A stretch of 64,000 bases of DNA from Solibaculum_A intestinale (GCF_040096205.1 NZ_JBBMFD010000014.1:1-64000); one strand, 5' to 3'. Counted from the first letter of the stretch, positions 32,471-41,407 are shown. A program made the numbers and translations. Notes: generated from the sequence alone by a model not told the origin.

Positions 32471-33511
32471 ATGAGTATTGATCAGGAAAAGCTTCAACTT
32501 GCCAAAAAGGTGCTTGATGTTCTTCTCAAGACCGAGCGCAAGGACGGCTTTTATGACCACATGAACATGGACAACTGGGAATGGCCGGTTGGGGTTGCAC
32601 TGTACTGCATGTTCAAGATTTATAAAAAGACTGGTGATCTGGACTTTTATAATGCCTTGATTGATTGGTACGATAAGCAGCTTCAGAAGGAGCCGCCTCA
32701 TCGCAATGTCAATACGGTTGCCCCAATGCTGACCATGGTTTGCCTCTATGAGGAAAACAAGAACCCGGTTTATCTCGAACATATCGAGAGCTGGATCAAT
32801 TGGGTCATGAATGAGATGCCTCGTACCGAGTACGGCGGCATGCAGCACATGACGGTGTGGAATCGGCACAATCAGCAGTTGTGGGACGATACCCTTTTTA
32901 TGACGGTGCTTTTCCTGGCGAAAGCCGGAAAGGTGCTTGATCGTCCACAGCTGGTGGACGAAGCAAAATATCAGTTCCTGTTCCATATTAAGTATTTGCA
33001 GGACAAGCGTACCGGTCTTTTCTATCATGGCTGGACGTTTGATTGCCGGCATAATTTTGCCAATGCCTTCTGGGCGCGCGGCAACAGCTGGTTTACTTCC
33101 GGTGCGGTAGAGTTCATCGACATTGTCGGGGAACGTGACGCGACCACTCGTTTTGTAGAGGTTGCGTGGAAGGATCAAGTGAAGGCTTTGATCAAGTATC
33201 AGAGCATCAATGGTCTTTACAATACTCTCGTCGATGTAGAAGAAAGCTACTGGGAAACTTCGGCCACCGCCGGCATTGCTTATGGACTGCTCAAGGGTAT
33301 CCGTATGGGTTTGCTGGACAAGGAAAATGAATTTTACGCGATGAATGCGGCTAATGCAGTTCTCGCGAAGATTCAGGACGACGGGATTGTGGCCGGTGTG
33401 TCTTACGGCACGGGAATGGGCAAGGATTTTGATTTCTATAAGAATATCAAAATTTGCCCGACTGCCTACGGCCAGGGCCTTGTACTGCTCATGCTTACGG
33501 AACTCATCTAA
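32471..33511 (+). CDS. GH105 unsaturated rhamnogalacturonyl hydrolase (YteR-like)
   Basis: A 346-aa (alpha/alpha)6-barrel glycoside hydrolase of family 88/105. It lacks a signal peptide, so it acts in the cytoplasm on imported disaccharides, releasing the unsaturated galacturonyl residue left by a rhamnogalacturonan lyase. Recognisable segments are WDDTLFM (likely catalytic Asp139/140), GLFYHGW, FWARGNSW and ETSATAGIAYGLLKG. It is the last gene of the transporter operon before a terminator. Confidence 0.92.
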   Translation: MSIDQEKLQLAKKVLDVLLKTERKDGFYDHMNMDNWEWPVGVALYCMFKIYKKTGDLDFYNALIDWYDKQLQKEPPHRNVNTVAPMLTMVCLYEENKNPVYLEHIESWINWVMNEMPRTEYGGMQHMTVWNRHNQQLWDDTLFMTVLFLAKAGKVLDRPQLVDEAKYQFLFHIKYLQDKRTGLFYHGWTFDCRHNFANAFWARGNSWFTSGAVEFIDIVGERDATTRFVEVAWKDQVKALIKYQSINGLYNTLVDVEESYWETSATAGIAYGLLKGIRMGLLDKENEFYAMNAANAVLAKIQDDGIVAGVSYGTGMGKDFDFYKNIKICPTAYGQGLVLLMLTELI

Positions 33512-33527
33512 GCGACTTATGTTGTAT

Positions 33528-33560
33528 AAAAGGGCTGCCTTTCATGGGCAGTCCTTTTTC
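33528..33560 (+). terminator. terminator of the ABC-GH105 operon
   Basis: 12-bp stem AAAAGGGCTGCC (33528-33539) with 33547-33558, one wobble, followed by TC. The right arm itself ends in a T run. Confidence 0.85.
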
Positions 33561-33662
33561 ATTAACTCGAAAAATGCAGAAAAATAGGAATTAAAACCAA
33601 AAAAACACGGTTTTTTTGCAGAAATATCGCAGTTTCCTTCTTCCCATTTGGATATTTCGCAG

Positions 33663-33668
33663 TATAAT
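33663..33668 (+). promoter_or_regulatory. kdgK -10 element
   Basis: TATAAT 60 bp before the kdgK start. The -35 is not obvious (a TTCCCA about 16 bp upstream is weak), which hints at an activator-dependent promoter. Confidence 0.45.
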
Positions 33669-33727
33669 GGTAAGCGTAAAGTTATGGATGCTTCCAGGAC
33701 ATACAAAAGAATAGGAGTGTTTATTCA

Positions 33728-34750
33728 ATGGCAAAAGTTGTTACCTTTGGTGAGCTGATGCTTCGTCTGGCACCTCCCGGCTATCTGCGTTTCACGCAGG
33801 CGGATACCTTTACCGCTACCTATGGCGGCGGTGAGGCGAACGTGGCGGTTTCTCTTGCGAATTATGGCATGGATGCCGCTTTCGTTACCAAGCTGCCGGA
33901 AAACGACATCGGTCAGGCCGCGGTGAATTCCCTTCGCCGCTATGGCGTGGACGTGAGCAAGATCGTCCGTGGCGGCCCCCGTGTGGGTATTTACTATCTG
34001 GAAAAAGGCGCTTCTCAGCGTCCTTCCAAGGTCATTTATGACCGTGCCGGTGCTTCCATTGCTCTGGCTCAGCCTGGTGATTTTGACTGGGATTCCATCT
34101 TCGAGGGTGTGTCCTGGTTCCATTTCACCGGCATCACCCCCGCTCTGGGCGACAATGTGGCGGCCTGCTGCCTGGAAGCCTGCAAGGCTGCAAAGGCAAA
34201 GAACATTACGGTCAGCTGCGACTTAAACTTCCGCAAGAACCTCTGGACTTCCGAGAAGGCTGGCCAGGTTATGGGCCAGCTGATGGAGTATGTGGATGTC
34301 TGCATTGCCAATGAAGAGGATGCGGAGAAAGTCTTCGGCATCCGCGCGGCAGCTACCGATGTGACCACCGGCAAGCTCAACCACGACGGATACCGTGAAG
34401 TGGCCAGCAAGCTCAAGGAGCGCTTTGGTTTCTCCAAGGTTGCGATTACTCTTCGCACCAGCATCTCTGCCAACGATAATAAGTGGGCGGCCATGCTCTA
34501 TGATGGAGAGGATTACTACTTCTCTAAGAGCTACGACGTGCATATTGTGGACCGCGTTGGCGGCGGCGACAGCTTCGGCGGCGGCCTGATTTACGCGCTG
34601 CTGGCCGGTAAGTCCTCCAAGGACGCACTGGAGTTTGCGGTTGCGGCTTCCTGCCTGAAGCATTCCATCGAAGGCGACTACAACGCCGTTTCCGTCAAGG
34701 AAGTGGAGACGCTCGCCGGAGGCGACGGCACCGGCCGCGTACAGAGATAA
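33728..34750 (+). CDS. kdgK: 2-dehydro-3-deoxygluconokinase (KDG kinase)
   Basis: PfkB-family sugar kinase (340 aa) phosphorylating KDG to KDPG in uronate catabolism. It has the substrate-binding YGGGEANVAVSLANYG near the N-terminus and the ATP/anion-hole motif DRVGGGDSFGGG (catalytic Asp near residue 281), in the form typical of KDG kinases. It has its own promoter and terminator but sits directly after the rhamnogalacturonan operon, whose GH105 releases the precursor of KDG. KduI, KduD and KDPG aldolase are not present in this window. Confidence 0.9.
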   Translation: MAKVVTFGELMLRLAPPGYLRFTQADTFTATYGGGEANVAVSLANYGMDAAFVTKLPENDIGQAAVNSLRRYGVDVSKIVRGGPRVGIYYLEKGASQRPSKVIYDRAGASIALAQPGDFDWDSIFEGVSWFHFTGITPALGDNVAACCLEACKAAKAKNITVSCDLNFRKNLWTSEKAGQVMGQLMEYVDVCIANEEDAEKVFGIRAAATDVTTGKLNHDGYREVASKLKERFGFSKVAITLRTSISANDNKWAAMLYDGEDYYFSKSYDVHIVDRVGGGDSFGGGLIYALLAGKSSKDALEFAVAASCLKHSIEGDYNAVSVKEVETLAGGDGTGRVQR

Positions 34751-34774
34751 TTACGCTTGAAAAAAGCGACAGCA

Positions 34775-34808
34775 AAAGAGGCCATGCGAGTAATCGCATG
34801 GCCTCTTT
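34775..34808. terminator. bidirectional terminator between kdgK and the DUF975 gene
   Basis: 15-bp perfect stem AAAGAGGCCATGCGA (34775-34789) with 34794-34808 and loop GTAA, between two convergent genes. Confidence 0.93.
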
Positions 34809-34838
34809 GTTATGCAGAGAGAGGGACGGTAGTTTATG

Positions 34839-35780
34839 TTACGCGTTTGGATAGGAAGGCGGAAGCTGGGAATTGGCCGGGGAAGCAAAGCCAAGCTCCT
34901 CCAGCGAGCATTGGCCGCTCTGGATGGCGTTATGCCGGCACTGGGCGTAGAGCTCCGCATAGGTGGCCTGCAGATAGGGGATCAGGAAAATGATGCTCAC
35001 AGCTCCAAATCCACAGGTAAGAAAAGTGGCGCCGAGGACAGCCAGATACCAGGGGAAGAAGGACCAGTAGAGACCGAAAATGTGCCCCTTTTGTCCCCAA
35101 GTCATGATCTTGCTCAGTTCCATCGCCCGGCGGTATCCGATTTGCGGATTGTCCGCCAGGATCCAGGGGATAAAGACGTACCGCAGCGAAGCAATAATGG
35201 GAAGCACAATAAGACCGATGACCACAAGCAGCAGAAGCGGCATTAGAAAGGCAACGCTTGCATTGGTTTGTGCAACCGCCATGATCACAAAGATCAAAGC
35301 ATAGGGAACCAAAGCGGGCAGCGTCCACAGGAATAAGAAGAGATAACGGTAGGCCATCGCTCCGACCACCTTCCAGTAAGAGGTGCGGGTAAAGGCGCAG
35401 AAGAGATTCTGGTACCCCGGGCGCGCCGGCGTTTCCCGGTTGCGGGAATACCAGTTGAGCTCGCCTACCTGGAGGGGATGGAAGGCAAAAAATTGCGGCA
35501 GGAAGCTCATGACCACCGTAAGGATCATGGTAGGCAGCATCCGCAGGAAAAACTGCGAGACTTCGTAGTAGGAACCGTAGGAATACGAACCGTACGAATA
35601 GGAATTGTTGAGCAGAGAAGGAAACAGAGAGGAAAACATGGCTGTGGAAGAAACGATACTGAGCAGCCAAGTAATTCCGTAGGTAATGCCCCAAATGATC
35701 AGGGAGGCCAGCAAGGCGCTCCAATACTTATTGGCCAGGCTGTATTTCGCCCGCTGTTTGAGTTGTCCACAGGTCCACAT
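34839..35780 (-). CDS. DUF975 family membrane protein
   Basis: A 313-aa integral membrane protein with about six hydrophobic segments. It starts with the DUF975-type LKQRAKYSLANKYWSALLAS. A Tyr/Ser/Gly-rich extracytoplasmic loop follows the first helix pair, and a PLQVGELNWYSRNRE segment lies between later helices. Function is unknown; the family is widespread in Firmicutes. It is the last gene after flotillin on the minus strand, with 77 bp between them. Confidence 0.87.
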   Translation of the reverse strand: MWTCGQLKQRAKYSLANKYWSALLASLIIWGITYGITWLLSIVSSTAMFSSLFPSLLNNSYSYGSYSYGSYYEVSQFFLRMLPTMILTVVMSFLPQFFAFHPLQVGELNWYSRNRETPARPGYQNLFCAFTRTSYWKVVGAMAYRYLFLFLWTLPALVPYALIFVIMAVAQTNASVAFLMPLLLLVVIGLIVLPIIASLRYVFIPWILADNPQIGYRRAMELSKIMTWGQKGHIFGLYWSFFPWYLAVLGATFLTCGFGAVSIIFLIPYLQATYAELYAQCRHNAIQSGQCSLEELGFASPANSQLPPSYPNA

Positions 35781-35857
35781 AAGGATACCTCCAATGAGCT
35801 GGATTACAGCGCAGGAAGAGGGGTCTTCCTAGCGCTTCGGTTTATAAAGCGAACAGG

Positions 35858-37300
35858 TTACGCATCCTTGGATTTCTCGGGCATGCCGTCCTCCGAGACA
35901 GCCGTTTCTTCCGCGCAGGAGGCTGCGGCCGGCTCCACCGATTCGCCCAGCCAATCGGGAAGCTCCATTCCCGCCTGGCGGAAGAGGTCCTGAAGCGGCG
36001 GGACCGACTTGAGCATCCCCGAGAGGAAGTTTGCCGTGGTGGGAGCCCCGTTTTGGCCGTTCATCGAATCCCAGACCGTCACCTTGTCGATCTTTAGGTT
36101 CTTGATGGCATCCACCTGGATGCGGGTGAGCTCGGGAAGCTTGTCGGCGATCATCAACTGCACGCCGGCCGACGGATTTCCGCCCGCCGCCGCCACGATC
36201 TTGGAAAGGCCGGCGGCCTGCTTGGTCAGCAGCTCTTCCACACCCTTTGCCTGGGCTTCCATTTTTGCAAAGATGGCGTCCGCCTCGCCTCGGGCCCGGC
36301 GGCGCAGCTGCTCGGCTTCCGCTTCCGCTGCAATTTCCTTTTCCCGCTTGGCGATTTGAGCCTTCACGATGATATCCGCTTCCTGGGACGCTTGTTCCAA
36401 AGACGCACGGGTCTTTTCTGCCTCCTGCTGGGCTACATAGGCTTCCTGCAGCGCCTTGGCCGCCTGTACTTTTTCCGCCGCTGTGGCAATGCGCAGCGCC
36501 TCGGCCTCCTTTTCCCGGCGGGTCGCTTCCGACTGGGCGATTTCCACCCGCGCAGCGTTCTCACCCTGGATAGCGGTAGCGTTGGCGGCGGAGACATTGA
36601 TGCGCTGGTCACGCTGGGCGTTTGCCTGGCCGATGGCCCCGTCCCGGTCCTTTTCCGCCACGCTCTTCTTGGCGTCGTTGATTGCCTTAGCAGCGGCTTC
36701 CTTACCGAGCGCTTCAATATATCCGGATTCGTCGTTGATGTCGGTGACATTGACGTTAATCAGCCGCAGGCCAATCTTTTTGAGCTCGATTTCCACATTG
36801 TTGGACACCGCCTCTAAAAACTTATCCCGGTCGGTGTTGATTTCCTCAATATCCATGGTGGCGATGACCAGACGCAGCTGGCCGAAAATGATGTCTTTGG
36901 CGAGTTCCTGCACCTCCTGGAGCTTGAGGCCCAAAAGACGCTCGGCAGCGTTTTGCATGACGCCCGGCTCGGTGGAAATGCCCACTGTAAACCGGGAAGG
37001 AACGTCCACTCGGATGTTCTGCCGGGAAAGGGCGTTTTGCAGGTCTACGTTGATGGAAATGGGCGTCAGGTCCAGATACTCGTAGGCTTGCACCAGCGGC
37101 CAGATAAAGGCGGCGCCGCCGTGAATACAGCGGGCGGAACGCTGCTGACCGTTTTTATCCGCCCCAACCTTACCGTAAATGACCATTACCTTGTCGGACG
37201 GACACTTGCGGTAGCGGGTGGCAAAGGTGAGCAAAATCAGGAAAAGAACCAGAACAATACCGCAAATCAAAAAATAACCGTGATATCCATGCGTGAACAT
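35858..37300 (-). CDS. floT: flotillin family SPFH-domain membrane scaffold protein (FloT/YuaG-like)
   Basis: A 480-aa flotillin. An N-terminal membrane helix (about residues 8-28) is followed by an SPFH domain (about 35-230) and a long Ala/Glu/Arg-rich coiled coil (about 215-370) with repeated EAE/AEAL heptads, ending in a variable region with LPDWLGE. Flotillins organise membrane microdomains. The preceding NfeD-like gene is the usual partner (yuaF-yuaG order of B. subtilis), 18 bp apart. Confidence 0.95.
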   Translation of the reverse strand: MFTHGYHGYFLICGIVLVLFLILLTFATRYRKCPSDKVMVIYGKVGADKNGQQRSARCIHGGAAFIWPLVQAYEYLDLTPISINVDLQNALSRQNIRVDVPSRFTVGISTEPGVMQNAAERLLGLKLQEVQELAKDIIFGQLRLVIATMDIEEINTDRDKFLEAVSNNVEIELKKIGLRLINVNVTDINDESGYIEALGKEAAAKAINDAKKSVAEKDRDGAIGQANAQRDQRINVSAANATAIQGENAARVEIAQSEATRREKEAEALRIATAAEKVQAAKALQEAYVAQQEAEKTRASLEQASQEADIIVKAQIAKREKEIAAEAEAEQLRRRARGEADAIFAKMEAQAKGVEELLTKQAAGLSKIVAAAGGNPSAGVQLMIADKLPELTRIQVDAIKNLKIDKVTVWDSMNGQNGAPTTANFLSGMLKSVPPLQDLFRQAGMELPDWLGESVEPAAASCAEETAVSEDGMPEKSKDA

Positions 37301-37318
37301 ACCCCTTTCGTCGATTGC

Positions 37319-37975
37319 TTAATTTTCTTTCTCTACAACCAAAAGATCGTTGACCAGGTCCACCACCCGCACCACCGTGGAGGGCTTCAAATCCTCGTCG
37401 CCATAGGTGATGGCGTCTAGCTCGGAAAACCGCTCCTGAATGGTCATGGTGATTTTTCCCTGCCCTTCGCCCTTTTTCGGGATGCGGATATAAACTACAC
37501 CCGTCTGCCCTAGGGCGTTGCGCAGGGAAATGGTCCCATTTGATTGCAGCCGGGTGGCCCACTGGTAGAACTTAGCCACGCCCAAGAGCGCCACCGCCCC
37601 CACCATAAACCCGATCAGCAGGGAAAGCGCCGCAGGAACCTGAGATTGTACACAGACAATGGCGGTCCAGGAAAACAGGGTAAAAAAGGCTACGATTCCC
37701 TGGAAGGTAAAGAGCCGCAGAGACGGGTCGCCCCCAATGTCCCCAGGTGCGTCGGCCGGGTCCATAGAGCTGTCCGGCGTTCCCGCATCGCTTCCACCGG
37801 GTGTACCGGCATCCGGGTCCAGGCCGGAAGTGTCACTGGCGTTGAAGTCCCCATCCCCGTGGCCCAGGCCGAAGAGGGAGAGAACGACCTGCAAAAGCAG
37901 CAGCAGCGACGCGGGAAACGCAATGCAGTAGAGAACCTTGAGTAAGCTGGACAGACCTTCCCACCATTCAAACAT
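37319..37975 (-). CDS. NfeD/YuaF-like membrane protein
   Basis: A 218-aa protein with an N-terminal helix (about residues 10-35), an acidic Gly/Asp/Pro/Ser-rich extracellular loop, two further helices (about 80-125) and a C-terminal OB-fold domain with GTISLRNALGQTGVVYIRIP. This architecture is that of NfeD1b/YuaF proteins, which pair with flotillins. The ATG at 37975 is placed 6 nt after GAGAGGTG. It leads the flotillin operon. Confidence 0.87.
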   Translation of the reverse strand: MFEWWEGLSSLLKVLYCIAFPASLLLLLQVVLSLFGLGHGDGDFNASDTSGLDPDAGTPGGSDAGTPDSSMDPADAPGDIGGDPSLRLFTFQGIVAFFTLFSWTAIVCVQSQVPAALSLLIGFMVGAVALLGVAKFYQWATRLQSNGTISLRNALGQTGVVYIRIPKKGEGQGKITMTIQERFSELDAITYGDEDLKPSTVVRVVDLVNDLLVVEKEN

Positions 37976-38012
37976 AAGCAACACCTCTCTGCTGTAACTT
38001 CAAATTACCATA

Positions 38013-38041
38013 ATTATACCGATTTCGATAACATCTGTCAA
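38013..38041 (-). promoter_or_regulatory. consensus promoter of the NfeD-flotillin operon
   Basis: On the minus strand, perfect TTGACA (38036-38041) and perfect TATAAT (38013-38018) with 17-bp spacing. Confidence 0.92.
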
Positions 38042-38136
38042 TATAATTTACGCAAAATATGAAGAAGTTTTGAATAAGGCCAGAGTGCGCCGTCGAAAAA
38101 GGACAATTTTTTCGAGGAAATTTTCGCATACGCCCC

Positions 38137-38165
38137 TTGTAATTCTCTTTCAAATCTGATAAAAT
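38137..38165 (+). promoter_or_regulatory. promoter of the Xre-TPR regulator gene
   Basis: TTGTAA (38137-38142) and TAAAAT (38160-38165), 17-bp spacing, divergent from the flotillin promoter about 100 bp away. Confidence 0.7.
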
Positions 38166-38208
38166 ACTTATGTAAACAAGATTTACTTTGCGCAAGGTGG
38201 TGAGAGAA

Positions 38209-39156
38209 ATGTCAAAGCAGGCTCTTGGTCAGAAAATCAAGGAGCTGCGTCTCGCAAAGAAATTGACGCAGCGGGAAGTGGTAGGAGATTTCATCACCCG
38301 TAACATGCTCAGCCAGATCGAAAGCGGCACGGCCACCCCGTCGGTACGCACGCTTGCATATTTGGCGAAGGTGCTGGAGGTGCCTGTTTCCACCCTGCTG
38401 GAGAGTGAAGAAACGCAGGGGGTAGCAGCTGATCTGGCGGAGGCGAAGCGGCTCTACCGCCAAGGAAAATTAAAGCCGTGCATGGCGGCGCTCTCTCGGG
38501 TGGAAGAGGAATTTGCTGACGAAGCGAACGCCCTCAAAGCGAAGGCTAGCCTGAAGCTGGCGCAGGAGGCGCTTTTGGCGGGGGACTTTGACCAGGTACG
38601 CGGGCATGCCGGGAATGCCATCGCGTTCAACGACGACACCATCTATGGTTCTCAGTCCATCAAAGCGGAAGCTCTGCTGTGCCTCGACGAGGTGACAAAC
38701 GAGGGCTGGGATTACTTTATGCAGTACCAGAGCGCGCTGCAGTCCTCTTTTCTCAGCGCCCATTCCTCCCTCATCAACGCCGAGATGTACTTAAACGAGG
38801 GCAATTTCGATCAGGCGCAGATTGTGCTGAAGTCGCTGGAAGGGGGAGGGTACAGCGAAAGCATAGACATGGGGCGTATCAAGCTGCTGCAAGGCCGCGT
38901 GGCTATGGGGCGCGGAAAGTGGGACGAAGCCCTTTGTCTCTTCCGGGAAGCGGACGAATGCTGGGCGGACCTGCCTAGGCACGCGCTGCGGCCTTCCCTG
39001 TACCAGAATATGGAGCAATGTGCCATTGAGCTGGGGGATTACAAGCAGGCCCATTACTTTGCCACCATGCGCCTTGCGCTAGCCACCGGCGAGGCGCCGC
39101 CCTGCGAGCCGCAGGAGGAAGTGAGCAAAGTCCCGAACCACCGCGTGATACGCTAA
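38209..39156 (+). CDS. Xre-family regulator with TPR-like C-terminal region
   Basis: A 315-aa protein with an N-terminal helix-turn-helix (about residues 5-62; GQKIKELRLAKKLTQREV and NMLSQIESGTATPS), followed by about 240 residues of helical TPR-like repeats (ALSRVEEEFADEANALKAKASLKLA, split by short turns). This layout is shared with peptide-sensing RRNPP regulators and with several sporulation/metabolism regulators. No signal-peptide gene is recognisable beside it, so the ligand is unknown. ATG 38209 follows AAGGTGG. It is divergent from the flotillin operon, a possible target. Confidence 0.85.
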   Translation: MSKQALGQKIKELRLAKKLTQREVVGDFITRNMLSQIESGTATPSVRTLAYLAKVLEVPVSTLLESEETQGVAADLAEAKRLYRQGKLKPCMAALSRVEEEFADEANALKAKASLKLAQEALLAGDFDQVRGHAGNAIAFNDDTIYGSQSIKAEALLCLDEVTNEGWDYFMQYQSALQSSFLSAHSSLINAEMYLNEGNFDQAQIVLKSLEGGGYSESIDMGRIKLLQGRVAMGRGKWDEALCLFREADECWADLPRHALRPSLYQNMEQCAIELGDYKQAHYFATMRLALATGEAPPCEPQEEVSKVPNHRVIR

Positions 39157-39190
39157 GGAAACCTATGCGAACAGGAAGAGATTCATGCGG

Positions 39191-39230
39191 GAAAAAGCCT
39201 GGCATCCAAGCTTGGATGCCAGGCTTTTTC
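39191..39230. terminator. 40-bp perfect palindrome, bidirectional terminator
   Basis: Each half (39191-39210 and 39211-39230) is the exact complement of the other, with no spacer and AAGCTT at the centre. The GC-rich core is GCCTGGCATCC, and A/T runs lie at both ends. It lies between the convergent Xre-TPR gene and the sigma-factor operon. Confidence 0.92.
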
Positions 39231-39318
39231 GGTTTGCTAACTGCATTTTTTCAACCCTGCGCTGCAAACGAGGGGAGGAATAAGTCGTACCTGCTTGCGA
39301 AGAAAGGCGAAAGGAGAA

Positions 39319-40206
39319 TCAGGACTCGGCCGGGAGGGAAGAAACGTCTAGGGGTTCGGACGATTCCAGCTGGGAAGATTCCGAGTAGGAAGAATCCGAT
39401 TGAGGAGAATCGTTTCCGTCTTCAGGTCTGCTGGAATACGGATCATAAGAATCGCCGTAAGAGGGATTGTGCAGTTCCTCATATGAGGTCAAGCGTCCAT
39501 CCTCATACCGCCCGGTATAGAGATTGGGAACCGTATCCCCAAGCGTTGAAAGGCCCCTGTAGTTGATCAGGTTCAGGCGTACCGCGTCCGGTTTCTCGAC
39601 GACATACTCCACATAAAGCCGTGCGCCGGTCATATTATAATTCATGGAGCTTGGGCCTCCTGTGATGGTCATTGTACCGTCCTCAGACACGGTTTTTACA
39701 TTGTCCCGGTACAGGGTAAGCAGCTGGTCGCAGGCCTCCTTGTCATTATAACGCACCGTAATGTTACGGGTAACCCGCAGTTGGTTGGAAGGTATTATCT
39801 TTACGTCGGCGCTCTGGTCGTCCAGGGTCAGCGTCGTGGCATCGGAAGCATCGATCTTATCCGATACGGCGACCGAGTACTGGTACCGGTCCATCCTTTC
39901 CTCCAGCCATACCTTGGTCACGTCGCTTTGGAAAACAGCGGTGACGCCGTAGGCAATCAGGCTGCCCACCAGAATCAAGCAAACGAAGAAGATGCTCAAA
40001 CCGTCAAACTGAATGCGGGGTTTTTCATCTTTGGAAAAGTAGAGGTAGAGGAGCATTTCAATCCCTAGGAGGATCATGATGATGGGCCAGCCGATGGCAA
40101 TGGCCTTGCCGAAGTTTAGGTCGGTAAAGTTGGAAACCAGCAGCAGCACTCCCGCTACAATCAGGATCGCCGCCATGGAAATGTTGCCTACGCGCCAGCG
40201 CCTCAT
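39319..40206 (-). CDS. membrane protein with LiaF/DUF5668-like N-terminus
   Basis: A 295-aa protein. Three or four helices in the first 100 residues include IAIGWPIIMILLGIEML, typical of DUF5668/LiaI-LiaF-type membrane modules. An extracytoplasmic domain of mainly beta character (about 105-230) and a disordered Ser/Glu/Pro-rich tail follow. It is the fourth gene of an ECF-sigma operon and overlaps the previous gene by 4 bp. A role in envelope-stress sensing is plausible from context, but the function is unknown. Confidence 0.7.
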   Translation of the reverse strand: MRRWRVGNISMAAILIVAGVLLLVSNFTDLNFGKAIAIGWPIIMILLGIEMLLYLYFSKDEKPRIQFDGLSIFFVCLILVGSLIAYGVTAVFQSDVTKVWLEERMDRYQYSVAVSDKIDASDATTLTLDDQSADVKIIPSNQLRVTRNITVRYNDKEACDQLLTLYRDNVKTVSEDGTMTITGGPSSMNYNMTGARLYVEYVVEKPDAVRLNLINYRGLSTLGDTVPNLYTGRYEDGRLTSYEELHNPSYGDSYDPYSSRPEDGNDSPQSDSSYSESSQLESSEPLDVSSLPAES

Positions 40207-40841
40207 TTGTCTTCCTCCTTCGTGTCAGAATGTAGGTCCTGCTCGTAATAGGGAATATCCTCCTCCTTAGGGGCCTTAGGCTTAGTGGCTTTGAGCAGAT
40301 AAACACCGCCGAAAATCAGAGCGCCGGCCACAAGAATCTGCCAGAAGAGATTGCGGATGCTACGGATGAGATTGAAAATTCGGTTGATCTGTTCGCTGGA
40401 ATAGTTATTGGAAGAAAGGATCATATCCAGGACGATGTTAAAGCCATTGTTAAGCAGGAAGAGCACGCCCAGCACAATCAGGATCCAGGCCAGAATTTTG
40501 CCCCAGCTCTTGCCTTTGGGCGTAAACTTGTCAGGAAGGTGGAGCCATTCGAAGATGCCCAGATTTTCCTGGGCCATCTGCCGGGGGTCCACCAGCTGCT
40601 GATTGATCAGGTTCTTCTTGGTTACCGCGTCAAAAATGCTGTAGCAGAAGAAGACCGGCAGAAAGAACAGCAGCAGGGAAAAAACGTTCCCGAAGAAGCT
40701 GACGGTAAGGCTGCTTAAAAAGATGGTTCCGAAAAAGAGGACCATCAGCTGAATGCCCTGTTTGATCAGACCCAGGTACATGTGGCCCGCGCCGGGCAGA
40801 AAAGAAAAGAGAATGGTCAGGAAGGTGCTTTTTGTTTTCAT
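40203..40841 (-). CDS. hypothetical multi-pass membrane protein
   Basis: A 212-aa protein with N-terminal FLPGAGHMYLGLIKQGIQLM, a TM2-like turn between helices, then helices near residues 25-75, 115-135 and 165-185 and a charged, acidic C-terminal tail. It is the third gene of the sigma/anti-sigma operon, overlapping both neighbours by 4 bp, so it is made in step with the anti-sigma factor. No enzymatic motif is seen. Confidence 0.7.
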   Translation of the reverse strand: MKTKSTFLTILFSFLPGAGHMYLGLIKQGIQLMVLFFGTIFLSSLTVSFFGNVFSLLLFFLPVFFCYSIFDAVTKKNLINQQLVDPRQMAQENLGIFEWLHLPDKFTPKGKSWGKILAWILIVLGVLFLLNNGFNIVLDMILSSNNYSSEQINRIFNLIRSIRNLFWQILVAGALIFGGVYLLKATKPKAPKEEDIPYYEQDLHSDTKEEDK

Positions 40842-41407
40842 TTCGTCGTCTCCTTTTCGGATTGGGATGAGGCCTTTGCGTTGCTGCCCTTGAGCCAGTC
40901 GGCCAGTATGTCGTAAAGCTTAGGGGAATCTTCTTCCTTGCCTTCGTAAGCGTCTTGGTTGAGATGTTCCTCTTCCTTTTGCGTAGGCTTGGGTGCGGCC
41001 ATGGAGTTGAGCCCCGTGGTAATCTGCCCGGTAAACTGAGTCAGTGCGTTGGCGCTGGCGGGCAGAGCCTGGGCCAGGCCTTCGCCGAAGTTTGTGAAAG
41101 CGCCGGTGAAGGTGATGACCAGTGTGGCCACGGCCGCAGCCGTGTAACACCAGATCATCCTCCTGCGAAATTGTGGCGTCACCGTTTTGAGCACTGGCTT
41201 GGGAACGGGCCGTACCGCAGGCAGGGAATCCATCACCTCATCGGCGAAGTCCACCCCACAAACCTTTTGCCCTTCCAGCAGACCGGTAAACGTTTGAAGA
41301 CAATGGTCGCAGCCGAAGAGATGCGCTTCCATTTCGTCCCGGCGTTCCTCGTCCAAGGTGTTATCTATGTATTGCCGCCACTGCGCCTCGTCGTAATGCT
41401 TCGTCAC
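40838..41407 (-). CDS. zinc-finger anti-sigma factor (ZAS/RsgI-like)
   Basis: A 189-aa membrane protein. The N-terminal anti-sigma domain has the zinc motif His29-x3-Cys33-x2-Cys36 (HLFGCDHC), a single helix lies near residues 85-105, and an extracytoplasmic Ala/Thr-rich tail follows. It should sequester the ECF sigma factor encoded just upstream. GTG at 41407 follows GGGGTGAG; the gene begins inside the sigma gene, overlapping it by 47 bp. Confidence 0.9.
   Translation of the reverse strand: MTKHYDEAQWRQYIDNTLDEERRDEMEAHLFGCDHCLQTFTGLLEGQKVCGVDFADEVMDSLPAVRPVPKPVLKTVTPQFRRRMIWCYTAAAVATLVITFTGAFTNFGEGLAQALPASANALTQFTGQITTGLNSMAAPKPTQKEEEHLNQDAYEGKEEDSPKLYDILADWLKGSNAKASSQSEKETTK

Noticed and set aside
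31679..33178. 499-codon minus-strand frame opposite the second permease and GH105 gene
   Set aside because: It crosses two well-supported plus-strand genes and has no recognisable features.
39165..39566. Possible small gene after the Xre-TPR regulator
   Set aside because: It reads straight through the 40-bp palindromic terminator and overlaps the opposite-strand membrane protein; it shows no ribosome binding site or signal-peptide character.
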